Shown here: in pieces, positions 43,438-56,692 of the stretch
Position numbering within the stretch: position 1 is the stretch's first letter
Layout of the letters: each line of letters opens with the position of its first letter
From: Bigelowiella natans CCMP2755
Lineage: Eukaryota; Cercozoa; Chlorarachniophyceae
Length of the DNA: 64,000 nucleotides
Direction of reading: 5' to 3'
Assembly (NCBI GenBank): GCA_000320545.1
Contig: ADNK01000826.1
Location: 1-64,000, forward strand
Position numbers and translations under genes: made by a program
The notes under the pieces: generated by a model
What the model was told of the DNA's origin: nothing
Databases searched by the model: none
Seen by the model: the letters and a program-made list of their open reading frames with translations, nothing else

Positions 43438-44477
43438 CGAGAGTTATTTAGGTTTCAAAGATTTCCGATGCCTGGGTTTTCTAATATGCGACAATACATT
43501 ATTGCCTTTTGAAGGCCTAAATCGATGGCTAAGGCCCAAATTGCCCTGTTTTGCTCTTGGGAACATGCATTTTTGGTGCTCTTCTTGTGGGCGGGGCGAT
43601 ATTATCCGGTATTCGCATTGCAATCCCTGGGGCTTTTTCCCCGATACATCTTGATGGTACCGGAGAGATTTATTATTTCACAGGGTGCACACGCATAACA
43701 GATCGTGGATCACGTCGACTGCGTATCGGAAAAATAAAATCCAGACAAACCGTGATTAATGTATAAATAGACGGCAGAAATATTTGGTGAATCAATAACT
43801 TTTCCGTTGTCGGTCAAGGATATCTCATTATATTTGTTCAAAGTGTTATCTCCGATACTGAAATTATACTCTGAATTAACTCCTTTTAAGGCGATAGAGA
43901 ACTATCAGGAATGCAGGAGGATAACATGAAGAAATGCTTCAAAACAAGACAAGCTTTTTCAAAATCACCTGGAAACAACGCCCTATTTCAGGATCATTAG
44001 AAATGCTCGAATTAATGATATTTATATTTTTATGATGGAATTTAATAGATACGACATCAATATTATGGAAAATATCGTAAAAAACGAATGTCCGTTATGT
44101 GACGCGGCACGGTAGTTGGTCTTGATATTGGGAGCAACGAGTCCAAATACCAGGATTCTTGGTGAGCGCGTCTCTTGCATGTGCATGATTGTGTGTTGTC
44201 CTTCCCTCTCTTTCTCCCTATCTCTCTTCGTATGTGTGCGTATACGCGCATGAGCCGCCGAGATCCGTACATATACGTATCTCCATTCTTTATTTATCTA
44301 TGTTGCGCCCAATTTTTCTGGAGAATAATAAGATGCAGAAAATCGAGAATGATCTGGCGCGCATACTGTTTTGTGTGTTATGCTGCTACTGTGAGGCGTC
44401 CCACTGACCTACTTTTATTCGTAGAGTTGATTTTTCATGAATTGCTTACATTCAACTCCTAATTCAGCGAAAGAAAA
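43438..44477. other. Possible small plus-strand gene, unresolved; otherwise promoter DNA
   Basis: A frame at about 43536-43766 encodes a hydrophobic stretch (LLLGTCIFGALLVGGAILSGI) followed by IAIPGAFSPIHLDGTGEIYY. A second open stretch at about 43775-43926 encodes IFGESITFPLSVKDISLYLF, and another at 44103-44165 encodes GLDIGSNESKYQDS. They could be exons of a small secreted or membrane protein on the plus strand, but I could not find a phase-consistent chain or a start. The remainder upstream of 44478 is probably the methyltransferase promoter; it includes CT-rich stretches. Confidence 0.3.
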
Positions 44478-45731
44478 ATGCTGGCGACTATTTTCTACGC
44501 AGTGGCAGTTCCTGCTGCACTCTATGCATTCTCAGTCGTGTACCCCTACCTGCCTGTGTTCTCCTACAAGCACGTCTCCGATCTTGATAACACAATCAAC
44601 AAGTTTGAGGACCAATTTGTTGACAAGAAGGGAGCGAAGAATGCTGCGTCGGACAAGCGACGTGCAGAATACACGAAGACGACCGAGACCTTCTACAATC
44701 TGATCACTGACTTCTATGAGTACGGATGGGGACAATCTTTCCACTTTGCTCCTCGATACGAGGGGGAGGACTTCCATGCTTCCATCAAGCGATACGAGCA
44801 CTACGTTGCTTCTCAGCTTGGTATCCCTACTCCTTGGAACGCACTTCCTACTGAAGAGAAGAAGATGCCCAGAGTACTGGACGTTGGATGCGGAATCGGC
44901 GGACCTATGCGATCTGTTGCTAAATTCTTCAAGTACCGTGTGCGCGTTACTGGTGTTAATATTACAGCTGAGCATATCGAACGTGCCAAGAGATACAATG
45001 CCCGTGAGGGAATTAAGAACTGCGACTTCATCCAGGTTTGGCTCAACTTTAAGTGTGTTCGATAATGCTGTGAGAAGAAGGTTTTATTGATGATCGCATG
45101 TTTTTTAAGTCTCTACTTTTACATTTTGATTGATTTTTACTTCTTGGACGTCACAATTTAGGGAGACTTCAACAAGATTCCTGTCGCCGACGGCACCTTT
45201 GACGCAATTTACGACTTCGAGGCTACCTTGCACTCTACCGACACGCTGACGACATTCAAGGAACTGTACCGTGTTCTTAAACCAGGCGGACGCATCGTGT
45301 CAGCTCAGTACACTCTCTTGGATGCTTACGATGAAAAGAACGAAAATCACGTCGATATCATTCGTCGTGTTGACAACACCAACGGATGCTACTGTGCGGG
45401 CCGTAAGACCGCTGTCACAACCAAGGCTCTCAAGGACGCTGGCTTCAAGATTCTTTCATACGAGGATGTTTTCTCAAAGGAAGCAGGCAGCGACATTAAA
45501 TTCAGCGAAGTCTTCGAAGGCATGCGTGGCGGTCGTTTCACAGGAACTCAGTTTGGCTGCTGGTGCACCTACATCTTCTGCTACCTTGGAGAGAGCCTTC
45601 GAATCCTTCCTAAGGGCACAGCTGAAGTACAGTCCATGCTCATGGGGGCAGCTGAATCATTCAAGCAGGCTGGTCGCGAGAAGATTCTTACCCCTGGTAT
45701 GCTCTACGTGCTGGAAAAGCCTCTGAAGTAA
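44478..45731 (+). CDS. SMT1: Sterol C-24 methyltransferase (375 aa, 2 exons)
   Basis: Exons 44478-45035 and 45162-45731 join in phase 0. The protein starts with a hydrophobic N-terminal anchor (MLATIFYAVAVPAALYAFSVV), as in membrane-attached SMT/Erg6. Family signature regions: YEYGWGQSFHFAPRY with EGEDF (sterol-binding region I), the SAM-binding loop LDVGCGIGGPMR, YDFEATLHS, and LKPGGRIVSAQY. It transfers a methyl from SAM to C-24 of cycloartenol or a related sterol in phytosterol/ergosterol-type synthesis, at the ER. C-terminal LTPGMLYVLEKPLK is typical. Codon usage is more regular than in neighbours, consistent with high expression. Confidence 0.95.
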
Positions 45732-46566
45732 GCACAGATGCGAACATGTGTATGCGTGCTGCTTTTGGATGCTATTTTGCCGATTGCCGGACCGATTTGT
45801 GGCGTGCTACGGCTTAATCAAGATGACAGCTTGTAAATTCTGAATGATGAGGACTAACTAACATAGTGCATCCAAATTTTAAATCCACCAATTTTGTCAC
45901 AACATGAAAGCACGATGACATCATTGTGCTTCTTTGTAGATTGAAGTGTGCAATGAACGATGTTAGCGAGTCTTTGACAGCAGGCGAGCTGCGTAAGCCA
46001 AGCGCAATGTGTTGGCGATATCGTAAACTAGTGTAAGGCATCATGCACGCGCTAGAGTTGAAAATGAGCGCCTGTGCAGCGCTTCGATCATAGCTGTGCG
46101 GCCTAGCTAGCTAGCTTTCTCCCGGGGATGCACACATGGACGAGCCGAGGTACACACACATTGGCGTGTACACAGCTACATTGCGGATGACCATTGAGCA
46201 AATACAATCTTTTCATTACACATCCGTCTCACATAGGTCATAGTAGTAGGCACAGACTATGCATTCCGCTGCTTTTTGATGATGGACACAGGAATCTTGA
46301 ACCGACGACTGCAACGCAATGTGCACGCGAGTGCGCTTGCCTTGCTTGTATATACTTGCTCGCTCGTATGATAATAGTATGTGGTGGCACCTTTTGCAAT
46401 GCTTCACATAATTCACTGCAGGCAGGGCCTAGCTATCTAATGCTGCTGAATTATAATGATTCATGTGTTCTTGTATTTATTTTACGATCACATCGTAGCG
46501 AATTTCAGTTCATTTTACTTGGCACCTTTCACTAGACAGGCTGTGACAACCAATGCATTGATTCTA
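45732..46566. other. Intergenic, no gene supported
   Basis: Lies between converging genes. Contains GGCCTAGCTAGCTAGC (46098-46113) and many TGCACACA-type words; the region looks like the other intergenic islands. Confidence 0.55.
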
Positions 46567-47993
46567 TTACAATCGGAATCGCCCCCCATCCCATGCACCG
46601 CCTTTTTGCACAGCTCTGCGTAACGCCTTCGGAACGTCATCGCCAAGATCCTCCTCGCCGTTATTATTTGCATTCATATCTCCACCACTTTCCGGCGTGA
46701 AATCTTCTAAGTCTTTGCCTCCACCAGCAGCAGCGACAACGATTGAATACGCACCTACAATACCAAAGCAGCAGCACTTATCACAAATGAAGAATGCCTG
46801 GTAGTAATGAAATCTGAAACTTCCTTATGTATAGGCAGTCTTTTCAACTATGCGTTGATTACTCTTTGTGAGTTGAGAAGTGATCTCACCTTCATCGAGG
46901 CTCCCGTCTGCTGCCACATCGAGGGCGTCTATCAAGGAGAAATCGGCATCCCGCTCACCAGTATAGAACATATCGTCTCCCCCTCCTTTATAGATTCATG
47001 ACCAATAGTCACCAGCGTGCAAAAGAAGAAAAACAATAATGGGCGATTAACTAACACTGGCTGCTCATGACTCTCGGAGAGCGCTCTGCAATGTTATCGA
47101 AAGGCGGAGGAGCTGGAGGCCAAAGTTGTTACCTTTATCCTCTTCATTGGGCGCTGCGCCGCTTGATTCCCCCCCCCCTTCATTTCCGTACTCCTCCTCT
47201 GTATCTCCATAGTAGTCCAGATATACCTTTGTGTGTGTATTGGATATTTATACATGTAGTTAATCATACACCACTTCGGGTGGTTGATCAAAAACACGCT
47301 GAGGTCTTCCTCATCTCTTTGTGTTGTCCTATTTCTTCCTCTTCTTCTTCTTCTTCTTCTTTTTCTCCTCCTCCTTCTTCTTCTTTCCTTCTTCTTATTC
47401 ATGCGAACAACAACCTGGTCGTCTGCAAGGGCGTCAAATGTGTTAGCATCGGGAGCTACAGAAGCCTCCGTCATCCTAGCAAACAAGTCCAAAGCCTTTT
47501 CCTGCGACAATACATGAGGATAGAATCAAGGAACATGCTTATACTTCCTCAAAGAACAAGGAAACCAATAAGGACATCATCTTGCACATCTCCCCCGCCA
47601 CCTCCCCCTTTTCCTCAGCAGTGTTCTCTTGATTCCCCACCCCTTCCTCAAAGCAATGATGTGCGTGTTCAAAGGGGTATGGGTTCCATAAAATTGCGAA
47701 TAGGAATCACAATAAAGACGACTTATGGTGACTATAATAATATAGACGACAACGACGACGACGATGATGATGATGATGATGATCAACAGATATAGTTGGC
47801 GGACCTGCTCCCCAGCAGCTTGCATCGCACGCAAGACTCGGTTGTACGTGAAAGCGTCAGGCTGCAAAACAAAGGTAAGGAGGACGGGAGAAGGCGGCAG
47901 GAGACAGGAATAAAATCCACCACTCTCATCGTTCGTATCATAATCATAATATGGGCCTAGATCAAGATCCTATGATCTCTATCTCTCTCTCTC

Positions 47994-48030
<37 letters not shown>

Positions 48031-48166
48031 ATTTGTATTACTAATGCTACTGCTACTACTACCCGTAATCCTTCGCCTGGCATTGATTCCAGACAGTACA
48101 GCGCCTTCTCCCACTCCCCCGCATTGCTAGTTAAAATAAACTCAACTCATGGAAGAATCATCACCG

Positions 48167-48200
<34 letters not shown>

Positions 48201-48881
48201 AACTATCACCAAGCTTGACATTTACTCTGCAAGTAAGTTCAGAGGGCGGTAAAGAGGATAGGAGCTATCACTATTCTTGTCATTATTATTATTCTTACGC
48301 GTAGGCTCCAATCAGTGTGGTATACGAAACGAGTGTGTGCTTGATCTCTTCATTCTGCAAGGATATGATGAATGTAGGACTTTAGTTAGGACTTCAGCCC
48401 GATGTTGCTATCTTTTTAGAACCAACAAGATATCGCTCGAATATCTAGAAGAAATTGGGGAGCGGGGCCAATTCATACCGTCATTTCAATGGCTACTTTC
48501 TCAGCCTTCCTCCACAACATGGCCGCCGCGTATGCGGACATCAACGCGGTGTAAGATATGACCTACAACATTGTGGGGGGAAGGGGGGGGGGGGGGATTA
48601 CACGCATTCGTTAACAAATGATGAAAAGAGCTAAGAAAATGAAAGAATTCAGTCTTAAATATCGATTCTGCTCACATTGGGCTTGTGATCCGTGGCTTTC
48701 ATATGCCTGATTTAGAAGAGGGAGGAGGATACACAACACCAACAACAATAATAACTATGACGACAATCCTGATATGATGGTAGTAATGTCGAGAGCAATC
48801 TGTGGAAATCACCTAAATATCTGTAGAGCTTTGCGCCAGTCGGCTTTTTTCGCATATCCGGACATTAAGGTCGAGAAACTG

Positions 48882-48920
<39 letters not shown>

Positions 48921-51900
48921 GAGAGAGAGAGGGGGGGGAGAATATTTAGTGAGTTGAGTGTGACGAAGAATCACGTACGACGGTGCAGAGACAGACAACC
49001 ACAAGAGTAAGAAGAAAAGAAGACTTCAACGATGACGACGAACACAGAAATCAAGGAACGCTTAATATTACGTGATGATATCTGGCTCGATATTGGCCGC
49101 AGACATGATATCGAAGACAATCAAAGCCCTATCAATATCGTGAGTCCTGACGCATGCAGATATCAGCGAGTTGTACGTTACGCGGGTAGGCGTCACCCTT
49201 CCCGCGCGCATAGCTCTCAAGACGTCCAGAGCCCTGTCTAATCGTCCAGCCCGCGAGTATGCTCCTATCAACGCCGTGCACACTATGGCGTTTGGCCTGA
49301 CTTTCTGATTGGCCATCTCTTGGAACACGCTCTGCGCCTTCACCCACTCTCCGCTCCTTGCACATGCGGATATGAGCGACGTGAAGGCTGGGGCGCTCGC
49401 GGGAATCTTCGCCTCGAGCATCATGTTGTACGCCTTCAAAGCGGCCTCCCAAGCCCCAGAACGACTGCACGCGGATATCAGTGCGTTGTATACGACCTGG
49501 TTGGGTTCTACGACGTTGGAAGCACTCTTCATCGCCTCAAACACCTCCCACGCCTTCGTCCACCTCTCGCTCCTCCCACACGCCGCTATTAAGTTTACAT
49601 ACGTGTATACGTTCGGCGAAGAATTGAACGAACCAGCGCCTGCAGTGGTGGCTCTGCTGCTGCTGCTGCTGCTGGTGGTGGTGGTGCCAACAGCAGCCGC
49701 TGCTTGTTTGTCCTTTGGACTGAAGCCCGTCGATGATGACCCTTCTTCAGTACTTGCAATATCGTTATTGTTACTAATATCATTATTGTTACTGCTACTA
49801 TCCCCCCCCTCTGCAACAGGGGGCACATAGTCCGCAGCTCTAAGCAACGTCGCATAGGTCACTCTATCAGGCTGCAAACCGTCTACCCGCATCATATCAA
49901 ACACGCTGAGAGCAGCCTCCCACTGCCCTGCCTTTGCTAATACATCGGTCGCCGTATTGTAGAGTATTGTATCCACACCTACTTTGCCTTCACCAGACAC
50001 TTCCCGCGCCCGCATCAGCAGGTCTAGGGCGATCTCCCACGACGCCGTCTTCGCGCAAGACTTGATGAGAGCGGTGTATGTGATGGAATCTGGCTCGATG
50101 CCCCTCTTCTTCATATCCCCAAGGACGTTGAGGACCTGGTGCGTCTTTCCACAACGATCCAGAGTGGAGATGAGTGCATTGTACGTGATGACGTTGGGCT
50201 GCGCGTTGGAATTGGTCATCTTGTCGATCAATCTGGAGGCGTGCTCCCACATCCCCACTCGCCCATACGCGTCTATCAACATGGTATATGGCGCGGGTGA
50301 TTGGCCTCCCTCCTTGCTCATGCCTCGAGCAGCGACAATGGCCATTTCCACCTCCATTTCCTTGAGGTCAGCGTACTCCTCTCCCCCATCGGGGATGCTG
50401 CCGTCGTCGTTGGCTCCGATGGTTCCGCTATCATGAACCCCATTGCGAGTGCTACTACTACCACTGCTGCTGCTGCTGCTGCTGCTACTACTACTACCAC
50501 TGCCACGTCCTATTCTTCTGCCTGATTTAGATGCCATCGCCTCCACGGCCTTTCTGTTGGATATGATTGCAGCAAAGCTGTTCCCGTCGGGAGAGACGCC
50601 CTCCTTCTTCATCATCTCAAAAACCTTCTTCGCAGCGTGAGGGGCAGCATTTCTCTCGCAGAGGGCGATAAGCGCGTTGTAGGAAATAACGTTGGGCTTC
50701 GTCCTCGCCTGGCGGGAAAGCTCGACTATCTCAAAGGCTCTTTGCCAAGCGTTTGGTGATCCTCCCGTACCACAGGCCACGATTGCTGATGTTACCGCCG
50801 AGTTCATCGGTCTTATCCCCTCAGCGATCATACTGTCAAACATCTCTAGAGCAGAAGCCCACCCCCCCTCCGTAGCGGATGACGATAGGGTTATGTCTTC
50901 CACGGGTGTTTCCTCACGTGCTGCTGAACGAATAAGCATGGCGTAAAGAAGGGCGTCCGGTTTCTGCCCGTGGGAGAGCAGCTTTGACCGCAGCGACAGC
51001 GCTGTTTGCCATTTCCCGGCCTGCGACAGAATTCGGATCAAGTTGGTGTAACTTATCACCGATGGGCTCGCCTCGCCACTGGACTCGAATGCTTCAACGA
51101 GAGCGAGCGCCCCTTGCCAGTCACCATTGCCCTCGTATGCCTTGAGACATGTGGTTAGTGTTTTCTCGTCGGGAGCTACGTTTCTTGCTCGCATCTCATG
51201 CAAAAGCGACAGTGCTACACTCCATCCTCCTTCGCGCACGCACAAGGACATGGTGCTCGTATACGATATCTTGTCAGGAGTTAGATGCACTTCCACCATT
51301 TTCCCGAGCGTCAGCAACGCTGCTTCCCAGTCATTATTTCTCGACAGCACCCCGAGTATGACTCGAAAGCAGCCCCTCCCCCATCCATACTTGTACCGCA
51401 TCGCCTTTTTGGAAAGCTCAATTGCTCGCGGTAGTTCTTCAGCTTTTGCCAGCATCGAAACTGTTGTTGTGAAGGTCATTAAACTAGGCTCTGGGAGTGA
51501 TGATGCTGGTTTTGCTGCCACATCTTTCCGAGTTTCCTCCTCTTCCGCGTCCTTTTTCTCCATCGTATTCTCATCAGCCGGTAAGCTAAGCGCTGGTAAG
51601 GATGTGAAACGATGCAAAAGTTGGAAAGCTGTCGGCCATTGATGCGGTTGGTTTGCTTCGAGCGTCCGCAACATGCTGTTGAGGTATCCAACCTCAGGCG
51701 GCCCATCTATCCTTTCGAATCTGGAGGAAACAACCAATTACAACACAGTGAGATCATCATGACGAAACCTGGCAAAATAGATCATGAAAGGAGGGAGAAG
51801 ACAGTGAATTTGGACAACTACCACCCACCTTTCTATCATCAAATCTAATCTTCGTCCAGAGCCGTATGCAGTGAGAAGGGCCATGAGAGCTTCTTGAGAT

Positions 51901-53012
51901 AGTTCATCGGTGGTTATTTGTAGCTGATTCCTTGACGACAAAGAAACAGATTCGGCAGCAATGGCTTCCTGTTGATCTCCCCCACCATTTTCAGGAATTT
52001 CGTCATCATCGTTGCCGGTATTGTCAGACGTTGCCGTGACTTCCAATCCTTCTGATATGGCGTCTTCTGCGGCAGGATAGGGTTCACATAGTGGAGGCGC
52101 GCTTCTATTCTCAAGATTGTGGTCAGTATCACCTGCTCTACCGCTACTTCTAAATTCTCCTTGCCTGGTGACTTCTTGAATGTGTTTCTCTAGTTTTTCG
52201 TAGATTCTCAGCACCGCATTCCATTCTCCGCCATTTGCAAGGGCCCACATAAGTGCCAAGGTGTCCTCTGTTCCCGGTCTGTCCCTATTCTCCCCTCTCT
52301 TTTTATCGATGATCATAGCTCTATATCTTCGAAGGGCTGCATGCCATCTTTTCCGCGGGTTCTCTTCCCGACGGCTACCTTGCACATTACCTGACCTCCA
52401 TCGCTTTTCAAACGCTTGCGAGTTGTGATTGATGTCCTTCCTTCTCCTTTCTCCAAATCTACTATTACCTACCCCTCGATATTTGCTTCTCCCAGATGAG
52501 GGTCTGTTGTTTCCATCCGATTTATCAGTCTGTCTTCGGAAATTTGAGGCGACGACGTTGCCCCCTTTATTTTGACGAAATCCCTTTCCAAGTAGAACCC
52601 CTCGTGATCCCCGAATTAAGGCACCCCTGGTTCCTCGTTGGGATTGTTGATGAGGTCTAGTCTCCTTGGCGGTAGCATCAGCACCGTCCGGTAGGGAAGT
52701 GGTAGCAGCAACCGCAATTAGTTGAGAAGACGACGTCGACGACTCTCGATGTTGAAGTATGAAGGGGCGGTTCATGGGGGAACGCCATTCTTTTCTCATT
52801 TTTCTGAGCGAGGAAGTTCCCCTACATGTTTGGAAAGGGCTCGCGGACGAAAGGAACTCTGGCCTGGTACCGGCATGGCTGTATGTACCACAACCCCTGC
52901 CCTTCTGCACTACTGCGCCGAGCACGGAATTGTGGATCTCATAACGCAGAGCCAAGACAATTGTAACCCCAAATATAAAGCATTTTCCACCCCAAATCCC
53001 CCTGCGCTGCAT
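46567..53012 (-). CDS. Large plastid-type pentatricopeptide repeat protein (1,551 aa, 12 exons)
   Basis: Exons: 53012-51829, 51720-49072, 48878-48813, 48706-48676, 48562-48479, 48354-48299, 48126-48063, 47861-47805, 47501-47415, 47226-47133, 46985-46890, 46754-46567; total 4,656 nt, open. The N-terminus has a hydrophobic signal core (CFIFGVTIVLALRY) followed by a long Arg/Gln/Ser-rich region, suggesting a secondary-plastid presequence. Residues about 270-1,400 are a dense chain of PPR units, many of the form PDxxTYNxLIxACxRxGxWexAL, e.g. QPNVITYNALISTLDRCGK, with Ser-rich inserts. The C-terminal about 160 residues are acidic and Gly-rich and end WDGGRFRL. It binds plastid RNA by expectation; P-class repeats dominate and I see no DYW or SMR domain. 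GA, CTT, ATC and CT microsatellites fill the 3' introns. Confidence 0.92.
47335..47400. repeat. Pyrimidine trinucleotide (CTT)n tract
   Basis: CTTCTT/CCTCCTT runs within the intron between exons 47501-47415 and 47226-47133 of the minus-strand PPR gene. Confidence 0.8.
48000..48200. repeat. (CT)n at about 47997-48029 and (ATC)n at about 48169-48200
   Basis: Two pure microsatellites in PPR introns flanking exon 48126-48063. A further (GA)n tract with a G-run lies at 48883-48938 next to the acceptor of exon 48878-48813. Confidence 0.85.
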
Positions 53013-53635
53013 GGCCAGCCCTCAACAGGGAGGGGGTGGGAGGGGGAAAAGTTTTCGAATGGAGGGGGGTAGACGATGCTCGGCCGCAAGGTGATTTTAG
53101 CTAGCTTTTCACGTCCCAACTATGATGTCGTATGACAAAAATCGGCTTGCTTTTTTTCACATTCGCTCTGGTTTGCATGAGGGGAAACCACACATCCTTA
53201 GAAAATCTGGCAGAATTATAACCAGATTGAATCTTGTATGTGAGCTTTTACTTTTACGAAAATAGGAAATTCTAACGGCCCTACATATTATAGCACGATT
53301 ACGTTTATTAGAAGTTTCCCTGGTAAAACCAAGTTTCCGCATTTTATCTCGATATGTTGTTGGGTTATTGTTGCTTCAGGTACGGTTGGTAAAGAAAGTA
53401 CATCATTTCCGCTGTGCGACAACGTTTTCTCTCATAAATCAGCACAGAATAGAGAGGTTTGGCGGGAATGAAAACCCGCATTGTGGTCGGAACGAAAGAA
53501 CACTACTGACGGGAAGGAGCTGTGCTCCCCTTGCGCACAACACTTGATACGATGGTAGAAGTGATTCACAGATAATAACTCTAGAGCCGTGACGTGATTG
53601 TGGTTTCTTACCCTTTCAAGGACGATAATAGTGGC
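53013..53635. promoter_or_regulatory. Divergent promoter region (PPR / ubinuclein genes)
   Basis: 623 bp. A G-rich strip at 53029-53070 lies just upstream of the PPR start and TTAGCTAGCTTT at 53097-53108 is present. No gene supported; a 5' UTR exon of the plus-strand gene is possible near 53594-53620. Confidence 0.45.
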
Positions 53636-55170
53636 ATGGAAACAGAAGGGCAGTCCGAAGACGAGAAAGATGTGGAGGACGTAGAAGAAGACATTGAGGA
53701 AGATGAAGACGATGACGAAGACGAGGATGAAGATATGGATTTAGGTAAGAGTATAGGAAAATTAGTGATGAGTTGGAAATATGGACAATGAACACAGTAC
53801 CTGTTGGTTATTTTTTTGCCTTCCCTTTAGATAAGGACAAAGCGGACCTAACAGATTCAACGCCTCTAAGAAAGAGACAGATGAGTTCTGAGAATGAGCA
53901 GAACTCACAATCTAGACGTTATTTTGTTCGTATTCATCCAGATAGAGTCAACATTATAGATTGCGAGGATTTAAAAAAACGCCAGAAAGACCCTCTATCA
54001 GGAACTTCAAAAGCAATGTCTGACATGGTTCACACTGCCAAATTCTTGGGGAGCACATCCTTTCACGACGACGATTCCGACTCTGAGGAGCTTCCACTTG
54101 CACCTGCGCCAAAAAGAAAGCGTGACAACAATTACGATACTGATGATCCTTTCATCGATGACCATGAAGCCATAGACATCCGCAATGACGATTCGCATGA
54201 TGCTGAAACTAAGTATTTCGTCCATGCTTCCTCAACTGGTGCTCTGACTGATTGTAAAAATCCTGTTAACGTTCTCGTGCCGCGAAAAAAGAAAAGGAAG
54301 ACTCTTGCAGCCTTGCTTCCGTCTCCTGTAACGGACGCGCTCAATAAGTTGAAAAGTAAGTATACGGAAGTTATGGAGGGAGAAGACGGTCGACCGCGCG
54401 CGATTCCTTCATCACTTGATAATCTTCTCTATAATGTGGAGAGTCGACGCCGTAGCATGGGCAACGAACGTCCTAAGCAAAAACGATTCTGGGATAGCTT
54501 GCAACAGGTACTTCCATGGAAGCTACAGACTTTAAAAAGCCGTATGAAAACACTTTTCGAGTCCAAAAGGGCAAGTCATTTGCGGGAGGAAGTGGAGAAG
54601 GTGACATTACAATTGAAAGAGAATATCAAAGTGGAAATCGGTGTGATCCTCGATAAAAAGAACGCACGAAGTGATCAGGACACCAGTAAAGTTCGACCGC
54701 GATGGAAAATATTGGCTGATGACTTGGTCAAAGTGGTGGATCTGAAGAAACAAGAGACAACCGCCATGAACCATTCCCTCACTAAAAATAATAAAATTGA
54801 CGTCAAGGGAGTTGTTATAAAATTGTTAAAGGAAATAGCGGCTCTCTGGCCGGCTGAATGTGATGTCACCTACACACACCTTCGAAGTGTGTATAAGCGA
54901 TATTCAAAGAAAGATAGTAAGCAAGTCGGTAAAACTGCGTCTGCACATTTGAACTCACCAACGCCTTCGACCCCATCTGGTGCAAAAAGGATTCCATCCT
55001 CCTCCCTGCGTACTGCTGGTCGAAGCGAAAGTAAAAAGTCAGCTGCCAAAACAAACGCAAAGATTGAAAAGAAAAGGGCTACTAGCACGAAAGGAAAGGG
55101 TAATCTTCGTTCAATGAATCTGCTCAAACTACCAAAGAAGCCTTGGCTACCTCTTTATTTTCCTACATAG
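53636..55170 (+). CDS. UBN: Ubinuclein/HPC2-like subunit of the HIRA H3.3 chaperone complex (482 aa, 2 exons)
   Basis: Exons 53636-53744 and 53831-55170, joined in phase 1. The N-terminus is a long Glu/Asp run. RRYFVRIHPDRVNIID at about residues 63-78 resembles the N-terminal conserved block. The diagnostic HPC2-related (HRD/HUN) motif is YDTDDPFIDDHEA ... TKYFVHASSTG at about residues 140-175. A helical middle domain (about 225-370) contains KRFWDSLQQVLPWKLQTLK and RWKILADDLVKVV, like the ubinuclein middle domain. The C-terminus is Lys/Ser-rich with nuclear-localisation-type KKKRK and KKRAT clusters. Expected role: replication-independent histone H3.3 deposition together with HIRA and CABIN1-like partners. 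The start ATG is chosen as the first in frame before the acidic run. Confidence 0.87.
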
Positions 55171-56136
55171 AAGTAAAATCTATGGTTACTGTCGCTCCTA
55201 GGACATGCTGACACTGTGTATAAAGGAACCATTGGAAAAGTTGACATCAAATGAATGAATTCGTAACTTAATTAAATTTTAGTCTGAGTATTTTACAACT
55301 TAAGTACATCCAAGCAAATTTACAGTAAGTGAAAAAGTATGCTATTGTGTCCACAAGCAAACAAGGTGGACATGTGTTCACGTATGGAGTGTCTAATCGT
55401 ATCTCAGATAACCAAACCAATAATTATTAAATATGAAAGAAAAACCATCTCAAGTGAGTGCATCCGAGCAAGCGTCGTAAGCATACACTTGCGCAATGCA
55501 CTTCCCACATCTGCTCGACATACATGGTTACATATCACCTACGCACGCAGATGCTCATATACCAGCGACGAAGACATTAAGACATATGCTCAATGATCGA
55601 ACTAATGCACATCTGCAATCAGCGTTATAAACCAGCAGCAGATCTAGAGATGCTCAAAGCAAATGTGTCCGTCAGTCCTAGCCTCAAATGTATGCTGCAT
55701 AAGTCAATGTATATAATAAACGCATGCAGGCGTCACACAGCCACTCTGGCTGACATGACCATTGTGGATTGCTATTTCAATCAACTAGACGGTGTGTATA
55801 TGTGCGCATACGCAGCTATGTCTCCTCTCATTGATGCTACATGCGCTATTGTCGCTTCCTACGTGCTCCATCACAACACGTACAGCCGATCAACACCGTG
55901 ATAGCGCAACGCATTATAACCATTGTTATAATTATTTAGCAATGTCATTATGCTCGTTACAGTCACGTCTATTGTGTAGCTATATCTAGTATATATATTT
56001 GCTCTTTACTAAGTACTGCACTCATCATCTACATGCAAAATGGGTCGCTGGGTGCATTCTACACAACGCTTTACTACATCCTATGACTAGCCGCAAATAA
56101 GATCATTTCTCATAAAAACTAATAAATAAATCATAC
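55171..56136. other. Intergenic, no gene supported
   Basis: Short frames at 55339-55901 on the plus strand lack splice support and have biased His/Cys/Tyr content typical of the CATG/TGCA-rich intergenic DNA here. Confidence 0.55.
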
Positions 56137-56643
56137 TCACACATGGTTTTTCGGTCTTAATCTTATTTTTCGGCCTTTGAAAAAGGAACCATTTTTGAGA
56201 ACAAATTTTCGGAGGTTTTCTGTGTTGTGAAATTCGACGAAGCCACAACCTTTTTGCTTCTTTGTTTTCCGGTCCTTTAATAAAAAGATTTTCTTAACAC
56301 CTGCTGCAGAGCCACCCGCCCATGCTTCCAGATCTTTCTCGTCAAGCTCAAACGGAAGATTTCCCACGAAACACGAAGTAGCTCCTTCGACAACCTTACA
56401 TAATATTTGGAACTCAGGAATCTTAAGACACTAAAGAAATTCAAGCTGCCCGAATACCTACCTCGGACATCATTTTCGTACGATCTCGCGAGTATTCTAC
56501 TCGGACATCCCTATAAGGTTTATAAATCCGAATGTAGCAAAAAGACCAGAGTGAGAGGAGGAATATACAAACCAATATTTACAATTAGTTCACATGTTAG
56601 CATTAACTTAACAAGTGTTTACGTTCACACACGCACACACACA

Positions 56644-56692
<49 letters not shown>

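Noticed and set aside
48169-48200. ATC/CT repeats considered as a CRISPR-like array
   Set aside because: Pure microsatellites without spacers, in introns of a eukaryotic gene.
49309-51642. Long plus-strand frames across the large PPR exon
   Set aside because: They are antisense shadows of repeat-rich coding sequence on the minus strand.
51738-53012. A separate gene encoding the 424-aa frame at the start of the large PPR gene
   Set aside because: A donor at 51829/51828 joins it in phase to the 49072-51720 exon, so it is the N-terminus of one PPR gene.
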